Positions 18,101 through 26,282 of a DNA stretch of 38,053 nt are shown here, one piece after another; position 1 is the stretch's first letter; each line of letters opens with the position of its first letter. Below the pieces are notes generated by a model that worked only from the letters and a program-made list of their open reading frames with translations, made no database searches and was not told where the DNA came from. The translations under genes were made by a program, and so were the position numbers. Location of the stretch: assembly GCA_027486765.1 (NCBI GenBank), contig JAIXOO010000381.1:1-38053 (forward strand), read 5' to 3'. This DNA comes from Saprospiraceae bacterium (GTDB lineage Bacteria; Bacteroidota; Bacteroidia; Chitinophagales; Saprospiraceae).

Positions 18101-21100
18101 TTCACGCCTTGGTGTATCACCCCAGTACCTGGAATCCTGCAACGGCTATCCAATATGGAGTGACCATGCTCAAAACGGTGAAACAAACCTTTATCCAGGA
18201 TGGAGGTACCATTTGTGCAGCGGTTGACCCGGTTGGCGCTTACTTTGTGGTGAGCAATTGCCAACAAACTTGTGGCGTCACTGCGGGTACTTTGATCCCA
18301 ACAGGTGCTCCATGTATCGACAATTGGAACAGCACCCGCCTTTTGGCCAATGTCGGCACTCAGCCGAATGTGCCAAGCGGCTACGTCGTCCGTTATTTGT
18401 TGACTACTGGCGACAGCAAGGTCATCATGAAGGTCGGCAGCACGCCTGATTTTACCGTAACTACTACTGGGAAATACCGGATTCATACCCTGGTGTATCA
18501 CCCAAATACACTCAATTTCACCGTTTATTTGAACAGCACTAAATTGAGTGAACTCAATGAATTGTTGATTCAAGGTGGTGGAACGGTTTGTGCTGCCCTT
18601 GACCTCGATGGTGCTTATTTCAATGTAGGGTATTGCAATACTTGTACCGTTACTGCGGGCAAACTGAAGGCGAATATCCCCAATTGCATCGTCACGGGAG
18701 GCGTCGTGACTCTTTCCGCACAGGTTCAAACGGCACCGATTGTACCTTCGGGCTACACCGTATGTTATGCTATTGTGAATGCCAATGGCGTGATTGTGGA
18801 TGTGACTGAAACCCCATCCGTAGTTGTACGCACTCCAGGTACTTACTGCATGCACACTTTTGTGTTCCCGAACAGCCAATTCAACCTGGGGCGGATCATT
18901 GAAAATACCACCACTTTAGCTCAGCTCAATTTGTGGTTGAAAGACTTGTGTTCTGCCATCGATTTGGCTGGCGTATGCTTTAATGTTCAATCTTGTAGCC
19001 CAACCTGCGAAGTATTCGTAGGCAAACTTGTGCCACGGGTACCGGTTTGTTTGCCAGCAAGTGGGATTTCTACCTTGATCGCTGATTTCACTACTGCTGC
19101 GGTCGTACCTACTGGTTACACCATTTGTTACGCAATTACCAATGGCAACGGCGTGATCATTGATGTGACTGAACAACCAAGCGCAGTGGTACGCAATACC
19201 GGAACCTACTGCATGCACACCTTTATTTTCCCAACCGCTTCTTTCAACGTTGGGCGAATCATTGAAAACAACACCACCATTGCACAACTCAAACTCTGGC
19301 TTCAGGAATACTGTGCAGCCATTGATGTGAATGGGGTTTGTTTCACGGTAGTAGCATGTACGAGTACGTGTAATGTAGATGCCGGGAAATTGAGCGTGGG
19401 CACCATTCCATGTTTGATTGATTCTGTCAAAATCTGCGTTGGCGTTGTTACGCCTCCTGCTACACCTAGTGGATTTACCGTATGTTATGCAATGGTAAAT
19501 GACAAAGGCGTTATTGTTGATGTGGTGGAAGACAAGTGTTTCTGGATGAAGAAGGCAGGTACTTATTGCGTACACGTCTTTGTATTCCGCGCTTTGACCT
19601 TCAATCCAAACAACATCATCAAAGGAGTAACCACTCTGGCCCAACTGAACCAATGGCTGACAGGTGGAAGCATCTGTGGCGATGTGGACATGGTTGGGGT
19701 TTGTTTCACGCTCAAAGAATGTACTCCACTTTGCGAAGCCAAGGCTGGAACACTGGTACCTGAATTGGAAGAATGTTTGTCGGTAGGTTATGCCTGGATT
19801 AGTGCAAAACATCCAGCAAATGGAGCTTCGGTCATTCCTTCAGGCTATGCCCGTCGCTACTTGTTGGTAACGCCAGATAACGTCGTTCGCCAAATTGAAC
19901 TTCAACCTAAATTTGGAGTCAACCAAACGGGTAATTACCGGGTACTTACTTTGGTATACGATCCGGCTACCTTGCCATTGAATTCAATCATCATAGGTAC
20001 TACCACAATAGCTCAGATCAATGCGAAGTTGATCCAAGGTGGAGGTGCCATTTGTGGGGCATTGGATTTGATTGGCACAAGTTTCTACATCGCCCCTTGT
20101 ACCTGCCCAGCAGACGCGGGCAAGCTCAAGCCAAATAGCGAAGTATGTTTGCCTAAAAATGGCGAGGTGCTGCTCACCGCAAGTTCGCTCACTGCAAGTA
20201 CCGTTCCTTCTGGTTATGGTATTCGCTACTTGTTGAGCAAAGGTGCCAACAAGGTGATCGTTGACTTTGGTACCAACCCAAGCTTCAGCGTCGCTGAAAC
20301 CGGGACTTACCGCATCCATGTACTGGTATTCAACCAAGCTACCTTCTCTCTGGCGAGCATCCAATTGGGTGTAACTACGGTGAATAGCTTGCGGACACAG
20401 TTTATCGAAGGGGGTGGTGCTATTTGCGCCAGCGTTGAAACGGGTGGAGCGCTCTTTGAAGTACCTGCTTGTGTTGTACCCTGCGTCGCTGCACCTGGTA
20501 AGTTGGTGGTGGTTGGAGAACCTTGTTTGGTCAATGGCCAAGGTGTATTCACCGCAACGGTTTCTCAACAGCCAACCGTTCCAGCTGGTTATGTGGTTCG
20601 CTACATTTTGACCAGTGGCAATACTTTGACGATCAGAGAAATCAAAACCACACCTTCCTTCACGATCACCCAGTCAGGGGTGTACCGGATTCATGTCTTG
20701 GTCTACCTACCAGGAACCTTGAATTTGACCTACCCAGCTGGTGCAACGTTGAGCTTTATCTCTAATCAGATCAACAGCAACGTTTGTGCTGCACTGGACG
20801 GTGGAGTCGCATTTGAAATTTCCAATTGTCAATTCACTTGTATCGCATTTGCAGGTACCTTGAAACCAGTTGGAGATACTTGTAAGTCTACTTTACCTGC
20901 TACCCTGCAGGCTACGGCGAACATTCCTCCAATTGTTCCTGTAAACTATCAGGTGCGATACCTGTTAGCTAGCGCCAGCGGTAACAATAAAGTGATTGAA
21001 CAAATCAGCAATCAGCCAAGCTTTGTGGTCAATAGCCTCAAAAACTGGACGATCCACACGCTGGTGTACGATCCGAATACCTTCAATCCAAATACCATCC

Positions 21101-22206
21101 AGTTGGGTGTAACCACCATTGCCGGGCTGAAAACGCAACTCAGCAACAACGTGCAAATTTGCTACAGCTTGGATGAAATCGGAGTTCGCTTCATTACTGG
21201 GCCATGTTGTACTGCTAAATTAGGTGAGTTCAAACCTTATGTGAATGTACCTTGTATCCAACAAGGGGCTTGTGCTTACATCAAATTGGAATGGAAAAAA
21301 GCACCAGTGATTCCACAAGGTTGGAAGATCCTTTACCTGGTTACGGCGCCAAATAGCAAGATCATCAATGTGGTATACGACAAGCCTGAATTCCTGCTTT
21401 GCAAGACTGGCAAGTACACCGTTTACCACTTGATCTACAATCCAAAGGATTTTAATCCGCTCAAGCTGATTTCGCTCGGTCAATCCACTATAGATGACAT
21501 CGTGGAAGAAGTCACGATCTTCAAGTGTAACCTGATCGATGTAGGCTTTATGCTCGACATTAAATCTTGCACCGATTGTGGCATGATGATGGCCGGTCGT
21601 TTGGATCCTCAAACCATGTCTTGTTTTGTTCCTGGTGGCATTACCATCAAGGCGAACGTTGTGTCTATGAATATGGTAGACGCGCCGCTGAAATTGTACT
21701 ATGTACTGACTGACGGGGACAAAACCAATATTATTGCCATCAGTGACAAACCTGAATTCAAAGTAACTCAGGTTGGAACCTACCGCATCCACCCAGTAAT
21801 CGTCAACCCGGTTGAAGTGAACCTCAACAATTACGCAACCCTCTTTGAGGTGATGCTGCAATTGAAGATGGGCGGTGGTAAATACTGCGGTTTTGTAGAA
21901 CTGAGTGGTGCAACCTTCAACGTCAACGATTGTAAAGGATTTGGAGCAGTGCCTACCACGGATGCTTATCCAAACCCCACCAATGATCGGGTGCGACTGA
22001 TTTTCAACAATCCCAAAGAAGTGGATGAATCCGGCATTTCCGTAGAGGTACTCAACCTCAACGGCGGAGTCATCAACCGGGAGAAGTTTGATGCAGGCAC
22101 AACTGAAGGTGAGCTGGATCTGAAGACACTACCTTCTGGTCTGTACCTCATCCGTGTATTGCGGAGTGGTCAGGCACCAGAGCTGATTCGCATCAATAAA
22201 ATGTAA
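15160..22206 (+). CDS. Giant modular T9SS-exported protein with 18 cysteine-paired repeats
   Basis: 2348 residues. A signal peptide ends at about residue 32 (GIPAFA). Residues 40-2260 are 18 tandem modules of about 123 residues. Each runs Cys, AGxL, a second Cys near position 15, VPxGYxxRYVLT, TGxYRIHTLVYNP, QGGGxICGALD and a terminal Cys. All 17 module junctions carry a Cys-X(0-3)-Cys pair. The C-terminus (about 2265-2348) has AYPNPTNDRVRL and SGLYLIRV, the type A T9SS sorting domain, so it is exported and anchored or released at the surface. No catalytic motif is visible. I infer an Ig-like, disulphide-stabilised stalk or adhesin. It has its own leader and a palindromic downstream region. 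Confidence 0.9.
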   Translation: MIPIKYLFPSHLRPLKNLMPILFFLMGIPAFAQQTNLITCTTKVGKLGDLKVCLNKDSALIEAKQTEASVVPQGFARTYLLSKGSGQRVLARNASPLFKVKAEGLYGIHTLVYDPTKLNPDTLFPPKDYKVPQLARRFATSTSLLCAGIDTIGAQFAFNECDTCGVTAGSLRILAQNCLDNGTARLQALSVTAPTFPVPSNYKIIYVLTSGADLVLEALAATPDFIVRKAGIFTIHTLVYDPAKLNLGIFDPGEYKAADILKLLVQGGGKICGALDVVGAKFNVSICPCAANPGALVAASQPCINSGSVQLTANRVTPTVVPDGYIIRYVLTRGEDLTIMQINTSAQFTVAQTGRYRIHTLVYNPATLDLSGVIFGTTKASAINSKLVQGGGLICAALDLFGATFDVTACPCEPKAGKLKPEIQVCYDNLTPAKLTALVDVAAVVPAGYQRRYVLTFGPNLVIENVSQNPTFNVTKTGTFRIHTLIYNPADLDLSTVIFGLTKAADINKLLIQGGGQLCGALDLTGAQFDVTSCPCSAKAGTLVAIDIPCINAGSARIRANVSTASVVPAGYNLRYILTQGDVLVVRQVKEVADFTVTTAGRYRIHAFVYNPSTFNINDIQAGVTTAQGVRDRLVEGGGAICGSIQLSGLVFDVATCAPTCAAAAGTLKVLDQACLPAGGTARIRATTLTAPSVPEGFLLRYVLTNTDNLVIQNISSTADFTVATTGRYRIHTLVYNPATLNLTGVIFGTTRASAIVSQLIQGGGQICGALDGTGAIFDVVNCTNCTAYSGTLKTANGPCLDNWWDARLRAATNIAPIIPTGYQLRYLVTFGADKVITDLGDKPDFVVHTTGTWRIHALVYNPSTFNLSQIVLNSTTIEQLKVLLVRGIVPTCASLDETGAVFVVKPCEGCEVEAGTLKVKAQVCLTAANGARLQGVTDRAPVIPSGYVLKYVLTYGDNMTILLVGNSADFTVGNTGNYRIHALVYHPSTWNPATAIQYGVTMLKTVKQTFIQDGGTICAAVDPVGAYFVVSNCQQTCGVTAGTLIPTGAPCIDNWNSTRLLANVGTQPNVPSGYVVRYLLTTGDSKVIMKVGSTPDFTVTTTGKYRIHTLVYHPNTLNFTVYLNSTKLSELNELLIQGGGTVCAALDLDGAYFNVGYCNTCTVTAGKLKANIPNCIVTGGVVTLSAQVQTAPIVPSGYTVCYAIVNANGVIVDVTETPSVVVRTPGTYCMHTFVFPNSQFNLGRIIENTTTLAQLNLWLKDLCSAIDLAGVCFNVQSCSPTCEVFVGKLVPRVPVCLPASGISTLIADFTTAAVVPTGYTICYAITNGNGVIIDVTEQPSAVVRNTGTYCMHTFIFPTASFNVGRIIENNTTIAQLKLWLQEYCAAIDVNGVCFTVVACTSTCNVDAGKLSVGTIPCLIDSVKICVGVVTPPATPSGFTVCYAMVNDKGVIVDVVEDKCFWMKKAGTYCVHVFVFRALTFNPNNIIKGVTTLAQLNQWLTGGSICGDVDMVGVCFTLKECTPLCEAKAGTLVPELEECLSVGYAWISAKHPANGASVIPSGYARRYLLVTPDNVVRQIELQPKFGVNQTGNYRVLTLVYDPATLPLNSIIIGTTTIAQINAKLIQGGGAICGALDLIGTSFYIAPCTCPADAGKLKPNSEVCLPKNGEVLLTASSLTASTVPSGYGIRYLLSKGANKVIVDFGTNPSFSVAETGTYRIHVLVFNQATFSLASIQLGVTTVNSLRTQFIEGGGAICASVETGGALFEVPACVVPCVAAPGKLVVVGEPCLVNGQGVFTATVSQQPTVPAGYVVRYILTSGNTLTIREIKTTPSFTITQSGVYRIHVLVYLPGTLNLTYPAGATLSFISNQINSNVCAALDGGVAFEISNCQFTCIAFAGTLKPVGDTCKSTLPATLQATANIPPIVPVNYQVRYLLASASGNNKVIEQISNQPSFVVNSLKNWTIHTLVYDPNTFNPNTIQLGVTTIAGLKTQLSNNVQICYSLDEIGVRFITGPCCTAKLGEFKPYVNVPCIQQGACAYIKLEWKKAPVIPQGWKILYLVTAPNSKIINVVYDKPEFLLCKTGKYTVYHLIYNPKDFNPLKLISLGQSTIDDIVEEVTIFKCNLIDVGFMLDIKSCTDCGMMMAGRLDPQTMSCFVPGGITIKANVVSMNMVDAPLKLYYVLTDGDKTNIIAISDKPEFKVTQVGTYRIHPVIVNPVEVNLNNYATLFEVMLQLKMGGGKYCGFVELSGATFNVNDCKGFGAVPTTDAYPNPTNDRVRLIFNNPKEVDESGISVEVLNLNGGVINREKFDAGTTEGELDLKTLPSGLYLIRVLRSGQAPELIRINKM
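15277..21942 (+). repeat. 18 coding repeats of about 370 bases
   Basis: In-frame modules of 119-127 codons. Consecutive copies differ by many substitutions but keep the same motif order, so these are old repeats rather than a recent expansion. Modules 10-12 (18643-19731) form a distinct subfamily with added cysteines. Module 17 is also divergent. Confidence 0.9.
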
Positions 22207-22284
22207 AATTGTAGGGGCAACCCTTGCGGTTGCCCTTGCTCGATAAGGTAGGGGCAGCCGCGAGGGCTGCCCCTACAATTTTTT
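22206..22284 (+). terminator. Three-hairpin palindrome, probable terminator of the giant gene
   Basis: An outer pair (AAATTGTAGGGGC with GCCCCTACAATTT) encloses two inner hairpins: GGGCAACC/GGTTGCCC and GGGGCAGCC/GGCTGCCCC. It starts within the giant gene's stop region and ends in a run of six T (22279-22284). GTAGGGGC-type palindromes recur in many bacterial genomes, by recollection, so this may also be a mobile repeat. Confidence 0.6.
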
Positions 22285-22304
22285 CCCTACCCGCTATAAA
22301 ACAC

Positions 22305-22312
22305 TATCTTCG
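22305..22312 (+). promoter_or_regulatory. argB: Weak -7 element upstream of argB
   Basis: TATCTTCG differs by one base from the TAnnTTTG consensus and lies 42 bases before the argB ATG. No strong -33 element is seen. Confidence 0.3.
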
Positions 22313-22354
22313 TGCTTATTTTTCCAGCCAAATTCAATCCAATACCCAAGCACG

Positions 22355-23125
22355 ATGAACTTACACATCCTAAAAGTTGGCGGCAAAGTCATTGACGATT
22401 TAGCCCTCTTGCAACCCATCTTAGAGGCGTTTTTACAAAAAGAAGGACAAAAAATCATTGTACACGGCGGAGGTAAAAAAGCATCCGAACTCAGTGAAAA
22501 ACTGGGCATCCCTGTACAAATGGTCAATGGCCGGCGGATTACCGATGCTGCTGCCCTGGAGGTGGCTACCATGGTATATGCCGGCCTTTTTAATAAGCAG
22601 ATCGTTGCTTTGTTGCAATCCATCGGCGGTAATGGCTTGGGGTTGAGTGGTGCGGATGGCAATGTAATCCTGGCCCATCGTCGACCCGTTAAAGAAATTG
22701 ATTATGGTTTTGTTGGCGACCTGGACGAGATAAATGCCGAAGCCATTCATCGTTTGTTGAGTGCTGAGTTTGTCCCGGTTTTTTGCGCCATCACCCATGA
22801 TGGGCAAGGCCAATTGCTCAATACCAATGCCGACACCATCGCATCCAGTTTGGCTACGGCCATGTCTGCGCTTTACGAAGTAAAACTGTATTTGTGTTTG
22901 GATAAAAATGGAGTCTTGAGCAATGCGGAAGATGACCACTCCGTCATTCCGCGCATCAATGCGGAGGATTATGCCCGTTACAAGGCGGAAGGAGTCGTCT
23001 ATGCCGGGATGTTGCCCAAACTCGACAATGCCTTCAATGCTTTAGCACAGGGGGTAAAAGAAGTGATCATTTGTGGCCCCGAATCTTTGGTACAAGGTGG
23101 CGGCACCGTAATCTATGCGGATTAA
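22355..23125 (+). CDS. argB: Acetylglutamate kinase
   Basis: 256 residues. The amino-acid-kinase fold is clear: KVGGKVIDD at the N-terminus, VHGGGKKASELSEKLGI (glycine loop and substrate site), NADTIASSLATAMSA near residue 160, and a lysine-containing segment in CLDKNGVL. It phosphorylates N-acetyl- or N-succinyl-glutamate, the second step of arginine synthesis; Bacteroidota often use succinylated intermediates, and sequence alone does not settle which. It starts the arginine block; argE-like and argH genes follow, with a DHFR-like gene between. Confidence 0.93.
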   Translation: MNLHILKVGGKVIDDLALLQPILEAFLQKEGQKIIVHGGGKKASELSEKLGIPVQMVNGRRITDAAALEVATMVYAGLFNKQIVALLQSIGGNGLGLSGADGNVILAHRRPVKEIDYGFVGDLDEINAEAIHRLLSAEFVPVFCAITHDGQGQLLNTNADTIASSLATAMSALYEVKLYLCLDKNGVLSNAEDDHSVIPRINAEDYARYKAEGVVYAGMLPKLDNAFNALAQGVKEVIICGPESLVQGGGTVIYAD

Positions 23126-23204
23126 TTTTTTTTGCAACTTCACTGTTCATGGAACTGTCTGATGATTTTGTGAATTAATGTTTTGTACCAAAAATCATCC
23201 AACC

Positions 23205-23714
23205 ATGCGGAAAGTAGTATACAACTGCGCAGTCAGCCTCGATGGCTTTATTGAAGGCCCCAATGGAGAATTTGATTGGTGTATGACCGATCAGGATTAT
23301 GGGATGGGCGTGTTTATGGAACGTATTGATGCAGTACTGTATGGCCGAAAATCGTACGAACTAGTTCTTAAAATGGGCCAGCCCTTTGGCAAAGAACACG
23401 AGCATTATGTATTTTCTACTACTTTAACTGAGGCTGCAAAGAACGTAACCTTGATCAAAGACAAGGTCAGCGAACAGGTCAGGGCAATCAAAGCCGCCCC
23501 CGGAAAGGACATTTGGCTTTTTGGCGGTGCCGACCTCGCAGGATCGCTGATGAACGAAGGTTTGGTGGATGAATTGTCATTGGCAGTGCACCCCATTGTT
23601 TTGGGGCAGGGCAAACCCTTGTTCACCAATGTACAACAGCGGGTACAGTACAAATTGGAGGGGGTGAAAACTTACGATACGGGGTTGATTATGGTGACTT
23701 ATGTTTTGAGATAG
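23205..23714 (+). CDS. Dihydrofolate reductase/RibD C-terminal-family protein
   Basis: 169 residues from ATG 23205; an upstream ATG at 23178 adds only nine residues. Motifs are MRKVVYNCAVSLDGFIEGPNGEFDW at the N-terminus, YGRKSYE, and DIWLFGGADLAGSLMNEGLVDE with LGQGKPLF, the YyaP/RibD_C type. This is a small NADPH-binding reductase fold; most members of this group have no known substrate. It interrupts the arginine genes and there is no evidence that it belongs to the pathway. Confidence 0.88.
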   Translation: MRKVVYNCAVSLDGFIEGPNGEFDWCMTDQDYGMGVFMERIDAVLYGRKSYELVLKMGQPFGKEHEHYVFSTTLTEAAKNVTLIKDKVSEQVRAIKAAPGKDIWLFGGADLAGSLMNEGLVDELSLAVHPIVLGQGKPLFTNVQQRVQYKLEGVKTYDTGLIMVTYVLR

Positions 23715-23777
23715 TGGCTCAATTTTGATCACCTAAATACTCCTGGGCACTTAAGCATAAAAAGTAGCAACTCTGCT

Positions 23778-23785
23778 TATCTTTG
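23778..23785 (+). promoter_or_regulatory. Candidate -7 element for the argE-like gene
   Basis: TATCTTTG fits TAnnTTTG and lies 18 bases before the ATG at 23804, giving a very short leader. A -33 TTG is not evident. Confidence 0.4.
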
Positions 23786-23803
23786 CGGCGAAAATTTTGC
23801 TTC

Positions 23804-24862
23804 ATGAATTTAGCAGACTCGGCCATTGACTTGTTGAAAAACTTGATTGCTACACCTTCCTTTTCGCGTGAAGAAGCACCAGCTGCCGAGTGTGTTGCTG
23901 CTTTTTTTGCTGCAAAAAACATCCTCTTTCAGCGCTATTTGAATAATCTTTGGGCTCGAAATCGCCATTGGCAAGAAGGGAAACCTGTTCTTTTGCTCAA
24001 TTCGCACATCGATACTGTCAAACCCGCTACGGGTTGGCAACGTGACCCTTTTCATCCTGGAATAGAAGATGATGATATTCTTTATGGCTTAGGGAGCAAT
24101 GATGCAGGCGGGCCATTGGTTTCGCTCCTGGCTACTTTTGTTCATTTTTACGAACGGAGCGATTTGCCAGTTAACCTGATTATGGCGGCTACTGCCGAGG
24201 AGGAAATCTCCGGGGCCAATGGCATTGCTGCCTTGCTTCCCGAGTTGGGTCAAATTGACTTCGCCATTGTGGGCGAACCCACCCAAATGCGCATGGCGAT
24301 TGCTGAAAAAGGTTTGATGGTCATTGATGGGGAAGCGCGGGGTGTAGCTGGTCATGCAGCTAGGGAAGAGGGTGTAAATGCCCTCTATATCGCCCTGGAG
24401 GACATCGAACTTATTCGTAAGCTGCAATTGGAGCGGGTTTCGCCTCTCCTGGGGAAGGTAAAAATGAGCGTTACCCAAATCGAAGCGGGCAAACAACACA
24501 ATGTGGTACCAGATTCCTGTCGCTTTGTGATCGATGTACGTACCAATGAGTGCTACCGCAATGAGGAGGTTTTTGACTTGTTACAAAGCAAAGTGCAATC
24601 GGAACTTAAAGCGCGCTCCTTTCGCCTCAATTCATCAGGCATTGCGCTGGAGCACCCCTTGGTACAAAGTGGACTCCAGTTGGGTTTACCGTACTTTGGT
24701 TCACCCACTCTATCAGATCAGGCTCTGATGCCTTTTCCATCCTTAAAAATTGGCCCTGGTGACTCGGCTCGTTCACATACTGCTGATGAGTACATTCGCT
24801 TGAGTGAAATTCGGGCAGGGATAGCGTTGTATAGTCAATTGATTGAAGGCATCAAAATATAA
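23804..24862 (+). CDS. argE: M20-family deacylase, probable acetyl/succinyl-ornithine or -citrulline deacetylase
   Basis: 352 residues from ATG 23804; a TTG-initiated frame 21 bases upstream is disfavoured. M20 motifs are LLLNSHIDTVK (H-x-D metal ligand), GSNDAGG (bridging Asp), and AATAEEEISG (catalytic and metal Glu), with a dimerisation insert that includes HAAREEGVNAL. The C-terminal metal histidine is within ARSHTADEY. Next to argB and argH, it most likely removes the N-acyl group in arginine synthesis. Whether it acts on ornithine or on N-succinyl-citrulline cannot be told. A perfect palindrome starts at the base after its stop codon. Confidence 0.85.
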   Translation: MNLADSAIDLLKNLIATPSFSREEAPAAECVAAFFAAKNILFQRYLNNLWARNRHWQEGKPVLLLNSHIDTVKPATGWQRDPFHPGIEDDDILYGLGSNDAGGPLVSLLATFVHFYERSDLPVNLIMAATAEEEISGANGIAALLPELGQIDFAIVGEPTQMRMAIAEKGLMVIDGEARGVAGHAAREEGVNALYIALEDIELIRKLQLERVSPLLGKVKMSVTQIEAGKQHNVVPDSCRFVIDVRTNECYRNEEVFDLLQSKVQSELKARSFRLNSSGIALEHPLVQSGLQLGLPYFGSPTLSDQALMPFPSLKIGPGDSARSHTADEYIRLSEIRAGIALYSQLIEGIKI

Positions 24863-24936
24863 GTTCCAGGGTTCCAGGTTCCAAAGTTCCAGGGTTCAAC
24901 CGAACCCTGGAACTTTGGAACCTGGAACCCTGGAAC
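24863..24936. repeat. Perfect palindrome, GGTTCCA family
   Basis: Two 35-base arms (24863-24897 and 24902-24936) are exact reverse complements around a 4-base loop AACC. It begins at the base after the argE-like stop and ends 14 bases before the argH ATG, so it fills the gap. No T tract follows. As RNA it would be a 35-base-pair hairpin. Confidence 0.95.
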
Positions 24937-24950
24937 CCCAAATTAGACAT

Positions 24951-26282
24951 ATGAAACTTTGGCAAAAATCCATCTCCGCCTGGTCGGAAGTAGAAACCTT
25001 TACCGTAGGCCGGGACCGGGAAATGGACTTATACCTGGCGCCTTACGACATTTTGGGCTCTTTGGCACACATCGAGATGTTGTGCAGCATCGGTTTGTTG
25101 GAAGCAGTGGAGTATACGGCACTGGCTGCTGCCTTGAAGGAATTGTACCAGGAAGCTGTAGCTGGCAATTTCGTCATTGAGGATGGGGTAGAAGACGTTC
25201 ATTCCCAGGTGGAAATGTTGCTCACCCGCCGCCTGGGGGACATGGGTAAAAAAATCCACAGTGGCCGCTCACGTAATGATCAGGTTTTAGTGGATTTGCG
25301 ACTGTTTTTGCGGTCGGAGATTGAAGCGCTGAGCACCCAAATTGGCGAATTGTTCGAGGTGTTACAGACCCTTTCTGAAAAACACAAGGAAGTATTGCTG
25401 CCCGGATATACCCACTTGCAGGTGGCGATGGTGTCTTCCTTTGGCCTGTGGTTGGGGGCTTATGCCGAGTCCCTGGTGGATGATTTGCGGCAGTTTCAAA
25501 GTGCCTATCAGATCATCAATCAGAATCCACTGGGTTCGGCAGCGGGTTATGGTTCTTCTTTTCCACTCAATCGGAGGATGACGACGGAGTTATTGGGTTT
25601 TGCCGATCTGAACTACAATGTGGTGCATGCCCAAATGGGGCGGGGAAAAACGGAGTTGTTCCTGGCTTTTGCCCTTTCTGGCCTGGGCCATACGCTGAAT
25701 AAATTGTCGATGGACATGGTCTTGTACCTCAATCAGAACTTCGCCTTTTTGAGTTACCCCGACGAGCTGACTACGGGTTCGAGCATCATGCCGCACAAAA
25801 AGAACCCCGATGTATTTGAATTGCTGCGTGCTAAATGCACTCAATTGGCCGCTTTGCCTCAGCAGGTGAGCCTGCTGACGAGCAACTTGCCGAGTGGCTA
25901 CCACCGCGATTTTCAGTTGCTGAAAGAAGTGATTTTCCCTGCGATAGAGTCGGCAAAAAGCTGTTTGGCCATGTTGTGTTTTGCCCTCCCACAAATGCAG
26001 CCCAAAACCAACATCCTGGACGATGACAAGTACAAATACCTGTATTCGGTAGAAGTGGTCAACAAACTGGCCCTGGAAGGAGTGCCTTTCCGCGATGCAT
26101 ATCGCCAGGTGGGTATGGATATTGAAAATGGAACTTTTAACCCTGATCGCACCTTGAATCATACGCATGAGGGGAGCATTGGGAATTTGTGTACTGCGGA
26201 GATCAAAGAGAAGTGGGAGAGGGTGTGGAATGGTTTTGGGTTTGAACAGGTGTTGGCACAATTGGGGAAATTAATGGGATAG
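24951..26282 (+). CDS. argH: Argininosuccinate lyase
   Basis: 443 residues from ATG 24951; a 36-codon extension translates the palindrome and is rejected. The fumarase/aspartase-superfamily signature is GSSIMPHKKNPDVFELLRAKC near residue 280, with RSRNDQV and SAAGYGSSFPLNR earlier, placing it in the ArgH branch. It splits argininosuccinate to arginine and fumarate, the last step of the pathway. It is the last gene of the arginine block here. Confidence 0.95.
   Translation: MKLWQKSISAWSEVETFTVGRDREMDLYLAPYDILGSLAHIEMLCSIGLLEAVEYTALAAALKELYQEAVAGNFVIEDGVEDVHSQVEMLLTRRLGDMGKKIHSGRSRNDQVLVDLRLFLRSEIEALSTQIGELFEVLQTLSEKHKEVLLPGYTHLQVAMVSSFGLWLGAYAESLVDDLRQFQSAYQIINQNPLGSAAGYGSSFPLNRRMTTELLGFADLNYNVVHAQMGRGKTELFLAFALSGLGHTLNKLSMDMVLYLNQNFAFLSYPDELTTGSSIMPHKKNPDVFELLRAKCTQLAALPQQVSLLTSNLPSGYHRDFQLLKEVIFPAIESAKSCLAMLCFALPQMQPKTNILDDDKYKYLYSVEVVNKLALEGVPFRDAYRQVGMDIENGTFNPDRTLNHTHEGSIGNLCTAEIKEKWERVWNGFGFEQVLAQLGKLMG

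Noticed and set aside
18046-21861. Long antisense open frames inside the giant gene (for example 18046-18879, 18916-19812, 21220-21861)
   Set aside because: They are periodic shadows of the coding repeats, with no start context, signal or domain.
15277-21942. Regular repeats considered as a CRISPR-like or satellite array
   Set aside because: Period of about 370 bases, in-frame, diverged and fully coding; it is protein-module repetition.
24843-24950. 36-codon N-terminal extension of ArgH
   Set aside because: It begins inside the upstream gene and translates the palindrome into repeats (GTLEPGTLE); ArgH homology starts at ATG 24951.
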